A stretch of 64,000 nt of DNA, taken from assembly GCF_005518135.1 (NCBI RefSeq), contig NZ_SULI01000008.1, positions 85,787-149,786 on the forward strand. Direction: 5' to 3'. The DNA comes from Shimia litoralis (GTDB taxonomy: Bacteria; Pseudomonadota; Alphaproteobacteria; Rhodobacterales; Rhodobacteraceae). Shown in pieces: positions 47,826-57,878 of this stretch. The translations under genes and the position numbers were made by a program. Below the pieces are notes generated by a model that saw only the letters and a list, made by a program, of their open reading frames with translations, was not told where the DNA came from and searched no databases. Position 1 is the first letter of the stretch. Each line of letters opens with the position of its first letter.

Positions 47826-49199
47826 ATGTTGCGAGGTTTACTGTCGGGACTATTTTGGGGGATCTGCGCCGTTGTATTGGTCGTGGGTCTTGCGTCATTG
47901 CTTGCGCCGCTACCAGCGACCGTTGTTCCGCAAACAGAAGCGGTGGACACAACCACCGGATCAGATGCACAGGATTCCGGCAAAGTCGGAACCAAATCAG
48001 AGGCAGATGCCGCGCGCAACGACAGCACCAGCCCCGAGGCTTCGGCACCTGTCGAAGAAGATCAGGCACCTTTGGCCGATACGGATTCGGCCCCACAGCC
48101 AAATACGCAAACGCCGATGGCGACCATGACAGCCCCCGAGAGTTCGGATTCTGGCGCGGGTGTCGCAGTCGAAGGCGATAGCCCGGTTGATCCGCAAACC
48201 TCGGTCACGGCGCCCACCGCCCCGAACACGGATGAGGCCGCGCTGATTGCGGACGAAGATACATCGATCACCACCAATCCAGCACAGCCCGAGGCACCTC
48301 AAGCCCCCGTTGGCGGGGCCTTTGTCACGCCGATCACACCCACAGAACAAGCCGATGATCAGGATTTGACCCCAGACGCCGAGGCAGGTGCCATGAGCGC
48401 CAGCGAAGAAGAGACTTCTGCGCTCAAACCTGCAGGCGATCTCAAGGAAAAATTCCCGCAGCACGAGTCGAGCCGACTGCCGTCGGTTGGGGGGGATGCC
48501 ACTGCCGCGTCTGCACCACCCGCAACGCCGTTTGACCTAAACTCTGAACCTTTCGGCAATGATGACGGGCGTCCCTTGATGGCCATTGTCTTGCTTGATG
48601 ACGGCGCTGGCCCTCTCGCGCTCGATACATTGAAAGAGTTCCCTTACCCAGTCAGCATTGCGGTGAACACACTGGCCCCTCAGGTTGCCACCCGCGCGGC
48701 GGCCTATCGTGATCTTGGCTACGAAGTATTGGCGATGGTGAACTTGCCCTCCGCAGCGGCACCGGCAGATGTCGAAGTGGCGCTCGAGGCGCATTTGGCA
48801 GTGTTGCCTCAGGCTGTGGGTGTCATGGAGGGGGACGAGGACGGGCTTCAGGGGGCAAAACCCATCTCCGATCAGGTCACTCAAGTGTTGCGTGGTTCCG
48901 GCCATGGGCTTGTTATGTTTCCAAAGGGTCTGAGCACAGCGCAAAAGCTGGCCAGCCGAGAAGGCGTCCCTGCGGCCACCATCTTTCGTGACTTTGACGG
49001 CAAGGGCCAAAACGGATCTGTGATGCGTCGCTTTTTGGATCAAGCTGCGTTCAAGGCAGCCCAAGAGGGGGGCGTGATTATGGTTGGCCGCCTGAAAGAA
49101 GACACGATCGCAACCTTGTTGGTGTGGGGGCTTCAGGACCGTGCCGGATCTGTGGCGTTGGCGCCTGTTTCCGCTGTTCTGCGGGCCAAGAACCCTTAG
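47826..49199 (+). CDS. Divergent polysaccharide deacetylase family protein (YibQ/DUF610)
   Basis: 457 aa. Seen: one N-terminal membrane helix (MLRGLLSGLFWG onward to about residue 30), a long Pro/Ala/Glu/Asp-rich low-complexity linker (about residues 35-240), then a divergent polysaccharide deacetylase fold starting ALVLDDGAGP-like (MAIVLLDDGAGPLALDTL around residue 258). Metal-binding His are not all evident, so activity is uncertain. Periplasmic side by topology. GGAGG lies eight bases before the ATG. Located between trpG and trpE but transcribed opposite to both. Confidence 0.82.
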   Translation: MLRGLLSGLFWGICAVVLVVGLASLLAPLPATVVPQTEAVDTTTGSDAQDSGKVGTKSEADAARNDSTSPEASAPVEEDQAPLADTDSAPQPNTQTPMATMTAPESSDSGAGVAVEGDSPVDPQTSVTAPTAPNTDEAALIADEDTSITTNPAQPEAPQAPVGGAFVTPITPTEQADDQDLTPDAEAGAMSASEEETSALKPAGDLKEKFPQHESSRLPSVGGDATAASAPPATPFDLNSEPFGNDDGRPLMAIVLLDDGAGPLALDTLKEFPYPVSIAVNTLAPQVATRAAAYRDLGYEVLAMVNLPSAAAPADVEVALEAHLAVLPQAVGVMEGDEDGLQGAKPISDQVTQVLRGSGHGLVMFPKGLSTAQKLASREGVPAATIFRDFDGKGQNGSVMRRFLDQAAFKAAQEGGVIMVGRLKEDTIATLLVWGLQDRAGSVALAPVSAVLRAKNP

Positions 49200-49428
49200 C
49201 GTTCTGATATCAGCCGCACGTTGCCGGGACACCGGCCGCGTGCGACTGCCTAAACTCATAATAAATGACGGACTTCGCGGCCATGCTTTGAGTTTGGCAG
49301 CGGTTCCGAGTGTGTTGGCACACAATGCGCGCGCAGTGACGCCTGCAAACACCGCGCCGTTTGCGCACCGCACTCCGGAAGGCGCGCGCCAGAGAGTACC
49401 GGCTGCCGCGCTTATCACGTAAGATTCG

Positions 49429-50940
49429 TTAGGTGTTGCCGTCGCCTAGAAAACGGGCAGCATCCGCTGCTGCGCGGCGTATCGCATTGGATTTGTGCAC
49501 CGTTTCCATGTATTCGGCTTCGGGATCGCTGTCATACACAACACCGCCGCCTGCCTGAATATACAGCTTTTGATCTTTGACGATTGCGGTGCGCAACGCG
49601 ATACACATATCCATGTCGCCACCTGCGCTAAAGTACCCGACACCCCCGCCATAGACACCGCGTTTTTCCGGCTCGAGCTCGTCGATGATCTCCATTGCGC
49701 GAACTTTGGGCGCGCCAGATACGGTGCCTGCGGGCATGCCTGCAAAAAAGGCGCTTAGGGCGTCTTGGTCTTCGGCCAGTTCCCCAACCACATTCGATAC
49801 GATGTGCATCACATGGCTATAGCGTTCGATGATGAACTTTTCGGTTGGGCGCACGGTGCCAATCTTGGAGACACGTCCGGTGTCGTTGCGCCCCAGATCC
49901 AGCAACATAAGGTGCTCGGCCAGTTCTTTTTTGTCGGCCAGTAAATCTTCCTCGAGCGCTTTGTCCTCTTCGGGGGTGGCCCCGCGCGGGCGCGTGCCAG
50001 CAATGGGACGAATGGTGATTTCATCCCCAAAGACGCGCACCAGAATTTCGGGGCTGGCCCCGACGACTTGAAATCCGCCAAAGTTGAAGTAGAACATAAA
50101 CGGTGACGGATTTGTGCGCCGCAAGGACCGATACAATGTAAACGGCGGCAACGGAAAATCCTGTGTCCAGCGTTGCGCGGGCACCACCTGAAAAATGTCA
50201 CCAGCGCGAATATAGTCCTTGGCCTTGTCGACCGCAGCCATATAGCCGTCTTTGGTAAAGTTCGACACGGGCGCGCCGACCTCGTGGGCATCGCCCAAAT
50301 CACGTGCGGCTTGCGGCATGGCACGCTCAAGATCCCGTACGGCATCCATCACACGTTCTGCGGCTTGGGCATAGGCCGCCTTGGCACTTTGGCCTTCGCT
50401 GACCCAAGCGGGGGACACCACAGTGACCTCGCCTTTGACGCCATCCAGCACCGCCACCACCGACGGGCGCAGCATGCAAGCATCTGGCAAACCCAACGGA
50501 TCAGGGTTGATGTTAGGCAGGTGTTCCACCAGACGGATCATGTCATAGCCAAGATAGCCAAACAGACCGGCTGCGGCCTGAGGCAAATCATCTGGCAGAT
50601 CAATTTTGCATTCTTCAATCAGGGCACGCAGGGCGCTCATGGGATCAAGATCTTGGGGTTGGAACGCATCCGCATCAAAGCGCGCCTCGCGGTTGATCCG
50701 CGATTGCGTGCCGTGACATTGCCAGATCAAATCGGGTTTCATTCCGATGATGGAATACCGCCCGCGGACTTCTCCGCCGGTGACGGATTCAAGCATAAAG
50801 GCGTCTTTTTGCGCGCCTGTCAGCTTAAGCATCAACGACACAGGTGTGTCCAAATCCGCAGCAAGCCGCGTGTAAACGATCTGATTTTGCCCGGCTTGAT
50901 AGGCCTCGGCAAACGCCTCAAAGGAAGGTGTCAGAGCCAA
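49429..50940 (-). CDS. trpE: Anthranilate synthase component I
   Basis: Chorismate to anthranilate, first tryptophan-specific step. 503 aa. Seen: DTPVSLMLKLTG around residue 31 and FMLESVTGGEVRGRYSIIGM around residue 48 (feedback-site region), then the chorismate-binding half: RPIAGTRPRGATPEEDKALE around residue 309, VSGAPKVRAMEIIDELEP around residue 415, and YGGGVGYFSAGGDMDMCIAL around residue 437. The start is TTG at 50940 with AAAGGCG upstream; no ATG is available, and the N-terminal residues match what I recall of the group. Follows ppiD by 21 bp. The 229 bp downstream (49,200-49,428) holds no recognisable gene. Confidence 0.95.
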   Translation of the reverse strand: MALTPSFEAFAEAYQAGQNQIVYTRLAADLDTPVSLMLKLTGAQKDAFMLESVTGGEVRGRYSIIGMKPDLIWQCHGTQSRINREARFDADAFQPQDLDPMSALRALIEECKIDLPDDLPQAAAGLFGYLGYDMIRLVEHLPNINPDPLGLPDACMLRPSVVAVLDGVKGEVTVVSPAWVSEGQSAKAAYAQAAERVMDAVRDLERAMPQAARDLGDAHEVGAPVSNFTKDGYMAAVDKAKDYIRAGDIFQVVPAQRWTQDFPLPPFTLYRSLRRTNPSPFMFYFNFGGFQVVGASPEILVRVFGDEITIRPIAGTRPRGATPEEDKALEEDLLADKKELAEHLMLLDLGRNDTGRVSKIGTVRPTEKFIIERYSHVMHIVSNVVGELAEDQDALSAFFAGMPAGTVSGAPKVRAMEIIDELEPEKRGVYGGGVGYFSAGGDMDMCIALRTAIVKDQKLYIQAGGGVVYDSDPEAEYMETVHKSNAIRRAAADAARFLGDGNT

Positions 50941-50961
50941 AATGAGCGCCTTTCGTGCCTG

Positions 50962-52803
50962 TTACTGCATCTGCGCATGAACAGCGTTCAGCGCCTGTTG
51001 GTTCAGGGTCACAGGATAGAGTTTTTGAATTTCACGGGCATAGGCATCAAAGATGTCCTGCGCCAGACCGGACGAGTTTTGCTGGGAAATGGCCGCGTGC
51101 AGACCTTTGGCCTCTTCGCTCTCAAGATCGGGGGTTCCGATGGCATCAAGCTTTACCACCCAGACGGATGTGTCATCGGCAATCACGTCGACATCGCCTT
51201 GGGCCATCTCAAAAATCTGCGCCATAAAGCCCTGTGGGGCTTCGGGTACAAAACCGGTCCGCACCATGTCGGTTTCCTCATTGGCCACAAGACCAAATAC
51301 CGTAAAGTCGACATCGCCGGACAGTTGCGGCACCAGCGTATCGGCCATCTCTTGCAGACGGGCGACGGTTTGCGCCGCCGTCCATTTGTCCGCCACATCG
51401 GCGCGCACGTCTTCAAACGGGGCTGGGCGAGACGCGATTTCAGCTTCTAGGCGCACTGCGAAAATGCCACCATCGTCCAATGTTCCAACCTGTGGGAAAT
51501 CGGTGTCGGCGACCACAGCAGCGACGGTCTGAAAGGTTTCATACCCAGCGATTGCGGCGGTGCTTCCTGCGTGCCAGTCAACCGTGCCAAGTTCCATGTC
51601 GGTTTCCGCGGCGATTTCTTCCAAGGTCGCACCGGCGGCCAGCAAATCGTCAATATCGCCGATCTGGGTATCAATGACGCGACGGGCACGGTCTGCGGCC
51701 AGTTCTTCGCGCAGGACACCTTTGGCGTCTTCATAGGATGTAATCTGTTCTGGCAGGATGCCGTTGACCCGGAACAGGGCAGGGCCCAAATCCGTGTCCA
51801 GAGGTCCGACAATCATCCCACTTTGCGCTGAAAATACAGTATCGCCGGCTTGACCAAGTTCTGCTTGCGACACATCACCAAGGTCCACATCCGCAAGCGC
51901 AAGTCCGCGCTCCAGAACCAGAATTTCAAAGGTCACGTCGCCGCTGTCCAAACGGGCCTTGGCGGCCTCGGCCGTTGCGGTATCTGCAAAGGCCAGACGT
52001 TCGACAAGGCGATGCTCGGGGCGGTTATACTGAAGATCGCGATCCTCATAGAGGGCTTTCAACGACTCTTCGTCGATTTCCAAAGTGTCGATCAACATAT
52101 CGGGCGACAGCCAAACATACGTCAGTTGACGCGCCGCCGGCAGAGAAAACTCTGCGATATTGGCGTCGTAATAGCCCTTGAGGTCGGCTTCGGTTGGTGT
52201 GGCCACCGGATAGGCCAGATTGGCGTCTTGCAAGCGCGTCCACGTGAAATTGCGTGTTTCGCCGAGGTAATTCAAAACCGTGTCAGCAAATGCAGACGGT
52301 AGGGTCACGCCGGAAATCACCGATGCTTGCAACAGCGTGCGTACAGTGTCTTCGCGAATGGTGTCTTCGAAGTCAGCCTCGCTCAGGCCCGCTTGCTGCA
52401 TGGCAAACCGATAGGCCGCGCGATCAAACGATCCATCAGGCGACTGAAACGCCTGAATTTGCAGCAATTCTTTGCGCAGGTTTTCATCGCCGATCGAAAT
52501 ACCCATCCGCGTTGTCTCGGCATCCATGGCACGCGATGTCACCATCTGGCCCAGCACAGCACGATCAAGGCCATTGGCCTGCATCTCGGGAAAGGAAATC
52601 GGGCGGCCCACTTGGGCTTGTTGGGCGCGTTGTTCTTGTTGCAGAGCGCGCGCATAGGCGGTGATATCGATCTCTTTGTCACCGACCGAACCGACCGTGC
52701 GCACCGTGCCAGACAGGTTGGTAATCCCAAATCCGCCGAGACCGAATATCAGCATGGCCATCAGGATCCAGACCAGTGTTTTTGACGTGCTTCCTTTGGA
52801 CAT
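50962..52803 (-). CDS. ppiD: Peptidyl-prolyl isomerase PpiD-like (SurA N-terminal, membrane anchored)
   Basis: 613 aa. Seen: one membrane helix near the N terminus (VWILMAMLIFGLGGFGIT, residues about 11-28), a SurA-type chaperone domain (residues about 40-250), then a parvulin-like region whose motif is weak, and a C-terminal conserved part. PpiD is a periplasmic chaperone of outer-membrane protein biogenesis. Rotamase activity uncertain because the catalytic His motif is not clear. Upstream gene of trpE with 21 bp between. Confidence 0.85.
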   Translation of the reverse strand: MSKGSTSKTLVWILMAMLIFGLGGFGITNLSGTVRTVGSVGDKEIDITAYARALQQEQRAQQAQVGRPISFPEMQANGLDRAVLGQMVTSRAMDAETTRMGISIGDENLRKELLQIQAFQSPDGSFDRAAYRFAMQQAGLSEADFEDTIREDTVRTLLQASVISGVTLPSAFADTVLNYLGETRNFTWTRLQDANLAYPVATPTEADLKGYYDANIAEFSLPAARQLTYVWLSPDMLIDTLEIDEESLKALYEDRDLQYNRPEHRLVERLAFADTATAEAAKARLDSGDVTFEILVLERGLALADVDLGDVSQAELGQAGDTVFSAQSGMIVGPLDTDLGPALFRVNGILPEQITSYEDAKGVLREELAADRARRVIDTQIGDIDDLLAAGATLEEIAAETDMELGTVDWHAGSTAAIAGYETFQTVAAVVADTDFPQVGTLDDGGIFAVRLEAEIASRPAPFEDVRADVADKWTAAQTVARLQEMADTLVPQLSGDVDFTVFGLVANEETDMVRTGFVPEAPQGFMAQIFEMAQGDVDVIADDTSVWVVKLDAIGTPDLESEEAKGLHAAISQQNSSGLAQDIFDAYAREIQKLYPVTLNQQALNAVHAQMQ

Positions 52804-52965
52804 TCTATTTCCCTGCCTTCGCGGACTTCAAACTTGCTTGCGATGTCTACGACGCGCGGCCAAGGGGGGCAAGACCCCACGGGGGGTGCTGTGCTGTCTC
52901 GCGCCAGAAACCCACCCATTGGGCAAGGTTTTCAGGCACGCGGACGCGCGCATCGGAGGGTAGGG

Positions 52966-54141
52966 TCAGAGGGTCACCCGCGCGAGCCGTTCAAACAACG
53001 TCTGAATTTCACGCCGATCCACATTGGCAAAGGCAATGCGCATCTGTCGTTGGCCCGCAGGATCATTTTCAGGCATGAACATGGTGCCCGGCAAGGTCAG
53101 AACATGGGCCTGTTGGACAAGCTCTTTGGCCAAGGCATCTGACGGAATGTCAAACGGATGCTGTACATAGGCAAAATAGGCCCCAACCCCCATCAAAGAC
53201 CACCCTTGGTCTTTTACCAAGCCAAAGTGATCAGAGATTGCCGCGCGCCGATCCAGAATTTCGGCGCGTTCTCCCGCCAGCCAATCCCCAAGATTTTGCA
53301 TTCCCCAAAGCGCCGCATGTTGCGCCAGTTGGTTTGGGCAGATAGTCACGGTATCCAGAAACTTTTCAGCCTCGGCCAAACGTGGCGCACTGGCGATCAT
53401 GGCCCCGACGCGGTGGCCCGTCAGACGGTAGGCCTTGGAAAACGAATACAACTGAATCAGCGTATCTGACCAATCCGGATCTGCAAACAACGCATGCGGC
53501 GCGTCTGTACGGCTGTCGAAATCGCGATAGGTCTCGTCGATAATCAACGCAATCCCGCGTGCGCGTGCCAGATCAAAAAATGCCTGAACCAGATGGTCAG
53601 GATATTCCACACCGCCAGGATTGTTGGGGGTCACCAACACAATTGCGCGTGTGCGCTCCCCAATCAATGTGGCGGCGTGTTCAGGGTCGGGCAACAGGTC
53701 ATCGCCTGTGCTTAAGGGGACTGTGCGCACGCCCTGCATATCCAGCCACATCTTGTGATTGAAATACCAAGGCGTCGGCAGAATGATTTCGTCCCCTTCG
53801 CCTGCCAACGACATGATCGCTGCGCAAAAGGCCTGATTACAGCCGGACGTGATGGCCACCTGTGCGTCCGAAATTGCCCCGCCGTAGGCCTTGGAAAACT
53901 GGTCTGCGACCTCGTGGCGCAAATCTGCAAGGCCCAAGACCGGCCCGTACAGATGCGCGTCTGGCACATTCATGGCGATGTCGGCAATGTGCGCGCGCAA
54001 TGCTTCCGGTGGCGGATCAACTGGGGCGGCCTGACTGACATTGATGAGGGGCAGGGCGTCTGTAAACGTCACACCGTCAAGCCAGCGTCGGGCTTCCATA
54101 ACCGGAGGCGTAAATGTGGTCGCGGTACGTGGCATGGACAT
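52966..54141 (-). CDS. Class I/II pyridoxal-phosphate aminotransferase
   Basis: 391 aa. Seen: GPVLGLADLRHEVADQFSKA around residue 67, ITSGCNQAFCAAIM around residue 95, LVTPNNPGGVEYP around residue 172, and the PLP-lysine motif YSFSKAYRLTGHRVGAMI around residue 232. Substrate not determinable; aromatic or aspartate-type transamination possible. Start at 54141 has AAGGGG six bases upstream; a longer start at 54201 would run into the gpt terminator. Downstream of gpt on the same strand. Confidence 0.87.
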   Translation of the reverse strand: MSMPRTATTFTPPVMEARRWLDGVTFTDALPLINVSQAAPVDPPPEALRAHIADIAMNVPDAHLYGPVLGLADLRHEVADQFSKAYGGAISDAQVAITSGCNQAFCAAIMSLAGEGDEIILPTPWYFNHKMWLDMQGVRTVPLSTGDDLLPDPEHAATLIGERTRAIVLVTPNNPGGVEYPDHLVQAFFDLARARGIALIIDETYRDFDSRTDAPHALFADPDWSDTLIQLYSFSKAYRLTGHRVGAMIASAPRLAEAEKFLDTVTICPNQLAQHAALWGMQNLGDWLAGERAEILDRRAAISDHFGLVKDQGWSLMGVGAYFAYVQHPFDIPSDALAKELVQQAHVLTLPGTMFMPENDPAGQRQMRIAFANVDRREIQTLFERLARVTL

Positions 54142-54166
54142 GGCAATCCCCTTGCATAAAACAACA

Positions 54167-54189
54167 AGAGCGACCCTAGAGGTCGCTCT
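54167..54189 (-). terminator. Terminator of gpt
   Basis: Arms AGAGCGACC (54167-54175) and GGTCGCTCT (54181-54189), loop CTAGA, followed on the minus strand by TGTTGTTTT. Between gpt and the aminotransferase gene. Confidence 0.85.
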
Positions 54190-54237
54190 GAAAAGGAGCA
54201 ATCCATTGATTGCCCAAGATTAGATGCTGGAACCGGC

Positions 54238-54741
54238 TCAGTCTGTGCCGCGATACGGTTCGACGTATTGCAGCGCCATATCCCACGGGAAGAAAATCCA
54301 GGTATCTTGTGAGACTTCAGTGATAAAGGTGTCGACCATCGGACGGCCCTTGGGTTTTGCATAGACTGTGGCGAAATGGGCGTTGGGGTACAAATCACGC
54401 ACCAGTTGCAGCGTCTTGCCGGAATCCACAAGATCATCAATGACCAGAATTCCGGTGCCATCCCCCATCATGTCCACATCGGGCGCCTTAAGCACAACCG
54501 CATTGGTTTGTTCCTGATGGTTATAGGATTTGACGCTGATGGTATCGACCGTACGCACATCCAGTTCACGCGCGATGATCATCGCAGGCGCCATGCCGCC
54601 ACGCGTGATGGCCACGATGGCCCGCCATGCACCGTCATCAGGGCCATGCCCATCAAGGCGCCACGCCAAAGCACGACTGTCGCGATGGATTTGGTCCCAG
54701 CTGATGTGAAACCCTTTTTCATGTGGCAGACGTTCGGTCAT
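54238..54741 (-). CDS. gpt: Xanthine-guanine phosphoribosyltransferase
   Basis: Salvages xanthine and guanine. 167 aa. Seen: [19 protein letters not shown] at residues about 9-27, [18 protein letters not shown] around residue 43, and the PRPP-binding motif [17 protein letters not shown] around residue 97. Start at 54741 ([10 protein letters not shown]) follows GGGGAA by seven bases; in-frame extension to 54825 is not conserved in character. Confidence 0.94.
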   Translation of the reverse strand: MTERLPHEKGFHISWDQIHRDSRALAWRLDGHGPDDGAWRAIVAITRGGMAPAMIIARELDVRTVDTISVKSYNHQEQTNAVVLKAPDVDMMGDGTGILVIDDLVDSGKTLQLVRDLYPNAHFATVYAKPKGRPMVDTFITEVSQDTWIFFPWDMALQYVEPYRGTD

Positions 54742-54847
54742 TTTGTGTTCCCCGCTTAAGTCAGTGTAGGTGGCCGGTGTGGTGACAGTCTGTCGGCAAG
54801 CTCGTGAACCAGACGTCGGGGCCAAGGTGTATGGTGGTGATCGTCAA

Positions 54848-54879
54848 GGCGCATCCCCCCTGAAAGAGTGTGATGCGCC
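54848..54879 (-). terminator. Possible terminator of fabI
   Basis: Arms GGCGCATC (54848-54855) and GATGCGCC (54872-54879), perfect 8-bp stem. No clear T-tract. 15 bp after the fabI stop. Confidence 0.5.
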
Positions 54880-54893
54880 TGCGTTTGCGTGGT

Positions 54894-55712
54894 CTATTTT
54901 CGGCCGGTGACGGCGTCGATGTCCGGTGCGTCCACGGCTTTCATACCAACGACATGGTATCCCGCATCAACGTGCAGGTTTTCACCGGTGACGCCGCTGC
55001 CCAGATCCGACAACAGATACAGGGCGGAATTGCCCACATCATCAATGGTCACGTTGCGACGCAGAGGAGAGTTCAATTCGTTCCATTTCAGAATATAGCG
55101 GAAATCGCCGATTCCGCTGGCGGCCAGTGTCTTGATCGGGCCTGCCGAAATCGCGTTGACGCGGATGCCGTCTTTGCCCAAATCCTCGGCCAGATATTTG
55201 ACGGATGCTTCGAGCGCGGCCTTGGCGACGCCCATGACATTGTAATGCGGCATGACCTGTTCGGCACCGTAATAGGTCAGCGTCAGCATAGAGCCGCCTT
55301 CGTTCATGATCTTTTCTGCGCGGTTGGCAACAGCGGTAAAGGAATAGACCGAGATATCCATCGTCATCAAAAAGTTGTCGCGGCTTGTGTCGACATAACG
55401 CCCACGCAATTCGGATTTGTCCGAAAACCCAATGGCGTGCACCAAAAAGTCAATCTTGCCCCATTTGGCTTCGATCTCGGCAAAGGTTGCGTCGATGGAT
55501 GCGGGATCAGAGACGTCGCAGTCAAACAATTCCGTCACACCGAGTTGATCCGCCAATGGCATCACACGTTTCTTGAATGCATCCCCCATATAGGTGAATG
55601 CCATCTCGGCGCCGGCATCCGCACAGGCCTTGGCGATGCCCCAGGCAATCGACTTGTCGTTGGCTAGGCCCATAATAAGGCCGCGCTTGCCTGCCATCAG
55701 ATTGTTTGACAT
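54894..55712 (-). CDS. fabI: Enoyl-[acyl-carrier-protein] reductase (NADH)
   Basis: Last step of fatty-acid elongation. 272 aa. Seen: [20 protein letters not shown] at residues 8-27 (NAD-binding), [20 protein letters not shown] around residue 89, and the catalytic Tyr-x6-Lys in [20 protein letters not shown] around residue 147. Diverges from pdxH. Confidence 0.96.
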   Translation of the reverse strand: MSNNLMAGKRGLIMGLANDKSIAWGIAKACADAGAEMAFTYMGDAFKKRVMPLADQLGVTELFDCDVSDPASIDATFAEIEAKWGKIDFLVHAIGFSDKSELRGRYVDTSRDNFLMTMDISVYSFTAVANRAEKIMNEGGSMLTLTYYGAEQVMPHYNVMGVAKAALEASVKYLAEDLGKDGIRVNAISAGPIKTLAASGIGDFRYILKWNELNSPLRRNVTIDDVGNSALYLLSDLGSGVTGENLHVDAGYHVVGMKAVDAPDIDAVTGRK

Positions 55713-55806
55713 TTCGTCTTCTCCGTCCCAATTCGTTAAAAGGACGTTTAGGCGATACCTCTCGCTGCATCAAGTGCAGGCGCGACCTGAGAACAAAGGA
55801 TCAAAT

Positions 55807-56412
55807 ATGGTAGACCGAACAGGAATATTCGCAGGCGACAGCCCTTTTGACATCGCACGCCAGTGGTTGGCCGAGGCCGAAACACAAGAAGTGAACGATC
55901 CCAATGCGATTGCGCTGTCCACTGTCGATGCAAACGGCATGCCAAATGCACGGATGGTTCTGCTTAAGGAAATCGAAGACGAGGCCTTTGTCTTTTATAC
56001 AAATTACACGAGCGCCAAAGCCCAAGAGATTGAAACTGCGGGAAAAGCTGCATTTGTGATGCATTGGAAGTCGATGCGGCGGCAGATCAGGGTGCGCGGA
56101 CACGTAACCCGTGAAGAAGGTCAGAAGGCCGATGACTATTATGCCTCGCGCTCGCTCAAGAGCCGTTTGGGGGCGTGGGCCTCGCGCCAATCTGCCCCGC
56201 TGGCATCGCGCGCCACCCTGATGGCTGAAGTCGCCAAAATATCCACGCGTCACGGCACGGCGCCGACACGCCCGCCATTTTGGGGCGGGTTTCGGATTGT
56301 GCCCACGGAAATAGAGTTTTGGGCGGATGGGGCATTTCGTCTGCACGATCGGTTCGCATGGCGAAGAGATCATCCCGAAAACCAATGGGAAATTCAACGT
56401 TTGAACCCGTGA
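55807..56412 (+). CDS. pdxH: Pyridoxamine 5'-phosphate oxidase
   Basis: FMN enzyme making pyridoxal phosphate. 201 aa. Seen: [20 protein letters not shown] around residue 38, [15 protein letters not shown] around residue 61, [16 protein letters not shown], and the C-terminal [24 protein letters not shown] lies before the ATG at 55807. Diverges from fabI with a 94-bp gap. Confidence 0.95.
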   Translation: MVDRTGIFAGDSPFDIARQWLAEAETQEVNDPNAIALSTVDANGMPNARMVLLKEIEDEAFVFYTNYTSAKAQEIETAGKAAFVMHWKSMRRQIRVRGHVTREEGQKADDYYASRSLKSRLGAWASRQSAPLASRATLMAEVAKISTRHGTAPTRPPFWGGFRIVPTEIEFWADGAFRLHDRFAWRRDHPENQWEIQRLNP

Positions 56413-56529
56413 CATTCACGTCACGCAAAATGCAAGTCGTTGAAAGCTGTATCGTTTCTCTTGCTGCAACCACCATTATGTCGCACAATCTCAAAATCAT
56501 GGGGATTATGTTTACGTAAGGGTAACGTG

Positions 56530-57066
56530 TTGAGCGAAAACGAAAAAGAGACGGTTCGAATCACTGGTGAAGTGAAATGGTTCGATCCAGTAAAGGGATT
56601 CGGCTTTGTGGTGTCTGACGCCGGAGGGCCGGATATTTTGTTGCATGCAAATGTATTGCGCAACTTTGGTCAAAGTTCTGTTGCAGATACAGCACGTATT
56701 GATTTGGCAATTCAGCATACCGAACGGGGCGTGCAGGCGATTGAAGTGTATCATATTGATGCGCCCACAAGCCTTGGCACAGCTGCACTTGCGGATTTTG
56801 AAGATTTTGATATCGAAGAGTTGTCTTCCATGCCGCTCGAGCCTGCGCGGGTAAAATGGTTCGACAAGGGCAAGGGGTTCGGGTTTGCGAATGTCTTTTC
56901 GCGCTCCGAAGATATTTTTGTTCACATCGAGGTTTTGCGCCGCTCGGGTCTTTCCGATTTGCAGCCCGGTGAAGCGTTGGCGCTGCGCGTGGTTGATGGT
57001 AAACGGGGGCGGATGGCAACAGAAGTAGCCGCCTGGGAAAGCGCGGTGGACAAGGACACCAATTGA
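56530..57066 (+). CDS. Double cold-shock-domain protein
   Basis: 178 aa with two cold-shock domains: residues about 10-75 (GEVKWFDPVKGFGFVVSD, with ILLHANVLR) and 112-175 (ARVKWFDKGKGFGFANVF, with IFVHIEVLR). Each has the RNP1-like KGFGF core. Single-stranded RNA/DNA binding; two-domain forms are common in alphaproteobacteria. Start is TTG at 56530 (reads SENEKETV after it), seven bases after AAGGG; GTG at 56527 is possible. Long 5' leader (117 bp) may be a thermoresponsive region. Stop overlaps the DUF192 start. Confidence 0.9.
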   Translation: MSENEKETVRITGEVKWFDPVKGFGFVVSDAGGPDILLHANVLRNFGQSSVADTARIDLAIQHTERGVQAIEVYHIDAPTSLGTAALADFEDFDIEELSSMPLEPARVKWFDKGKGFGFANVFSRSEDIFVHIEVLRRSGLSDLQPGEALALRVVDGKRGRMATEVAAWESAVDKDTN

Positions 57067-57536
57067 AACGCATTTTTTCTGCTCTTATGATCCTGAGCAG
57101 CCTAAGCGCTACATCGGCGATTGCCGAATGTAGCGAGTCATCAGTTCAGATTCGCGGCACGTTTGGCCAAGCCCGTTTCCACGTTGAAGTGGCGGACGAC
57201 GTCCAAGAAAGAGCCCAGGGATTGATGAATCGTCAAAGCATGTCTGCCAGCGCAGGCATGCTTTTTGTTTTTGAAGAGTCGGCGCCGGTTTCGTTCTGGA
57301 TGGAGAACACACTGATTCCCCTCGATATGCTGTTTATTGATGACTCTGGCACCATTGTGCACGTGCATCACAATGCAATTCCATTGGATCGCACACCAAT
57401 TTCAAGCACAGTACCAGTGCGTTATGTCCTTGAAATTAAGGGCGGAATGGCCAAAGCGATGGGGATTTCGACCGGAAGTCAGCTCCGTCATCCAATGATT
57501 TTGAAAAACTATGCTATTTGGCCTTGTGAGGGCTGA
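57063..57536 (+). CDS. DUF192 family exported protein
   Basis: 157 aa. Seen: signal peptide (KRIFSALMILSSLSATSAIA), then the DUF192 fold with ERAQGLMNRQSMSASAGMLF around residue 50, PVSFWMENTLIPLDMLFI around residue 76, and YVLEIKGGMAKAMGI around residue 121. Function unknown, periplasmic. Start codon TTG at 57063 overlaps the cold-shock stop (TTGA); AAGGA lies six bases upstream. The coupling with a cold-shock gene seems conserved in what I recall of the group, though I cannot check. Confidence 0.85.
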   Translation: MKRIFSALMILSSLSATSAIAECSESSVQIRGTFGQARFHVEVADDVQERAQGLMNRQSMSASAGMLFVFEESAPVSFWMENTLIPLDMLFIDDSGTIVHVHHNAIPLDRTPISSTVPVRYVLEIKGGMAKAMGISTGSQLRHPMILKNYAIWPCEG

Positions 57537-57563
57537 TTAATCGGGCTAAACCCTCCCTCGGTC

Positions 57564-57640
57564 CGGGGCGTAGCGCAGCCTGGTAGCGCACCTGTTTTGG
57601 GTACAGGGGGTCGTAAGTTCGAATCTTACCGTCCCGACCA
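57564..57640 (+). tRNA. tRNA-Pro (anticodon TGG)
   Basis: Complete 77-nt cloverleaf. Acceptor CGGGGCG pairs with CGTCCCG with one G-T wobble, anticodon stem CCTGT/ACAGG with loop TTTGGGT (anticodon TGG), T-arm with GTTCGAATC, and encoded CCA end. A long hairpin follows six bases later. Confidence 0.98.
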
Positions 57641-57645
57641 ATATA

Positions 57646-57707
57646 CTAAATTTGCATTCTCGTGCACGTTGGCAATCTTGCCGACGCTGCACGGAGATGC
57701 GATTTAG
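57646..57707 (+). other. Long imperfect hairpin immediately after tRNA-Pro
   Basis: Arms 57646-57666 and 57688-57707: CTAAAT/ATTTAG, GCAT/ATGC and GTGCA/TGCAC pair perfectly, linked by wobbles, one bulge and one mismatch; a smaller GGCA/TGCC hairpin lies inside. No T-tract. May act in tRNA 3' maturation or be a separate structured RNA. Confidence 0.5.
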
Positions 57708-57878
57708 GCATACACCTAACCAATCACTTTCAGAAATATGTGTCGCCTGTGTGACAGGCCGCGTCTCGCCATTTGCCGATATGCCAGCCCTGCAAAAGAA
57801 TACCTTCTCTAGGCTCGGGCCAATTCGGCGTTGTCGTAAAATTCTTTGTTTATAAGAGCTTCTTTCAGGGGGTTCATT

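Noticed and set aside
48537..49418. Long minus-strand frame opposite the YibQ-like gene
   Set aside because: Runs antisense to a well-supported gene with clear domain content; no ribosome site or motif.
49200..49428. Possible small gene between the YibQ-like gene and trpE
   Set aside because: Short frames on both strands but none with a ribosome site or coding character.
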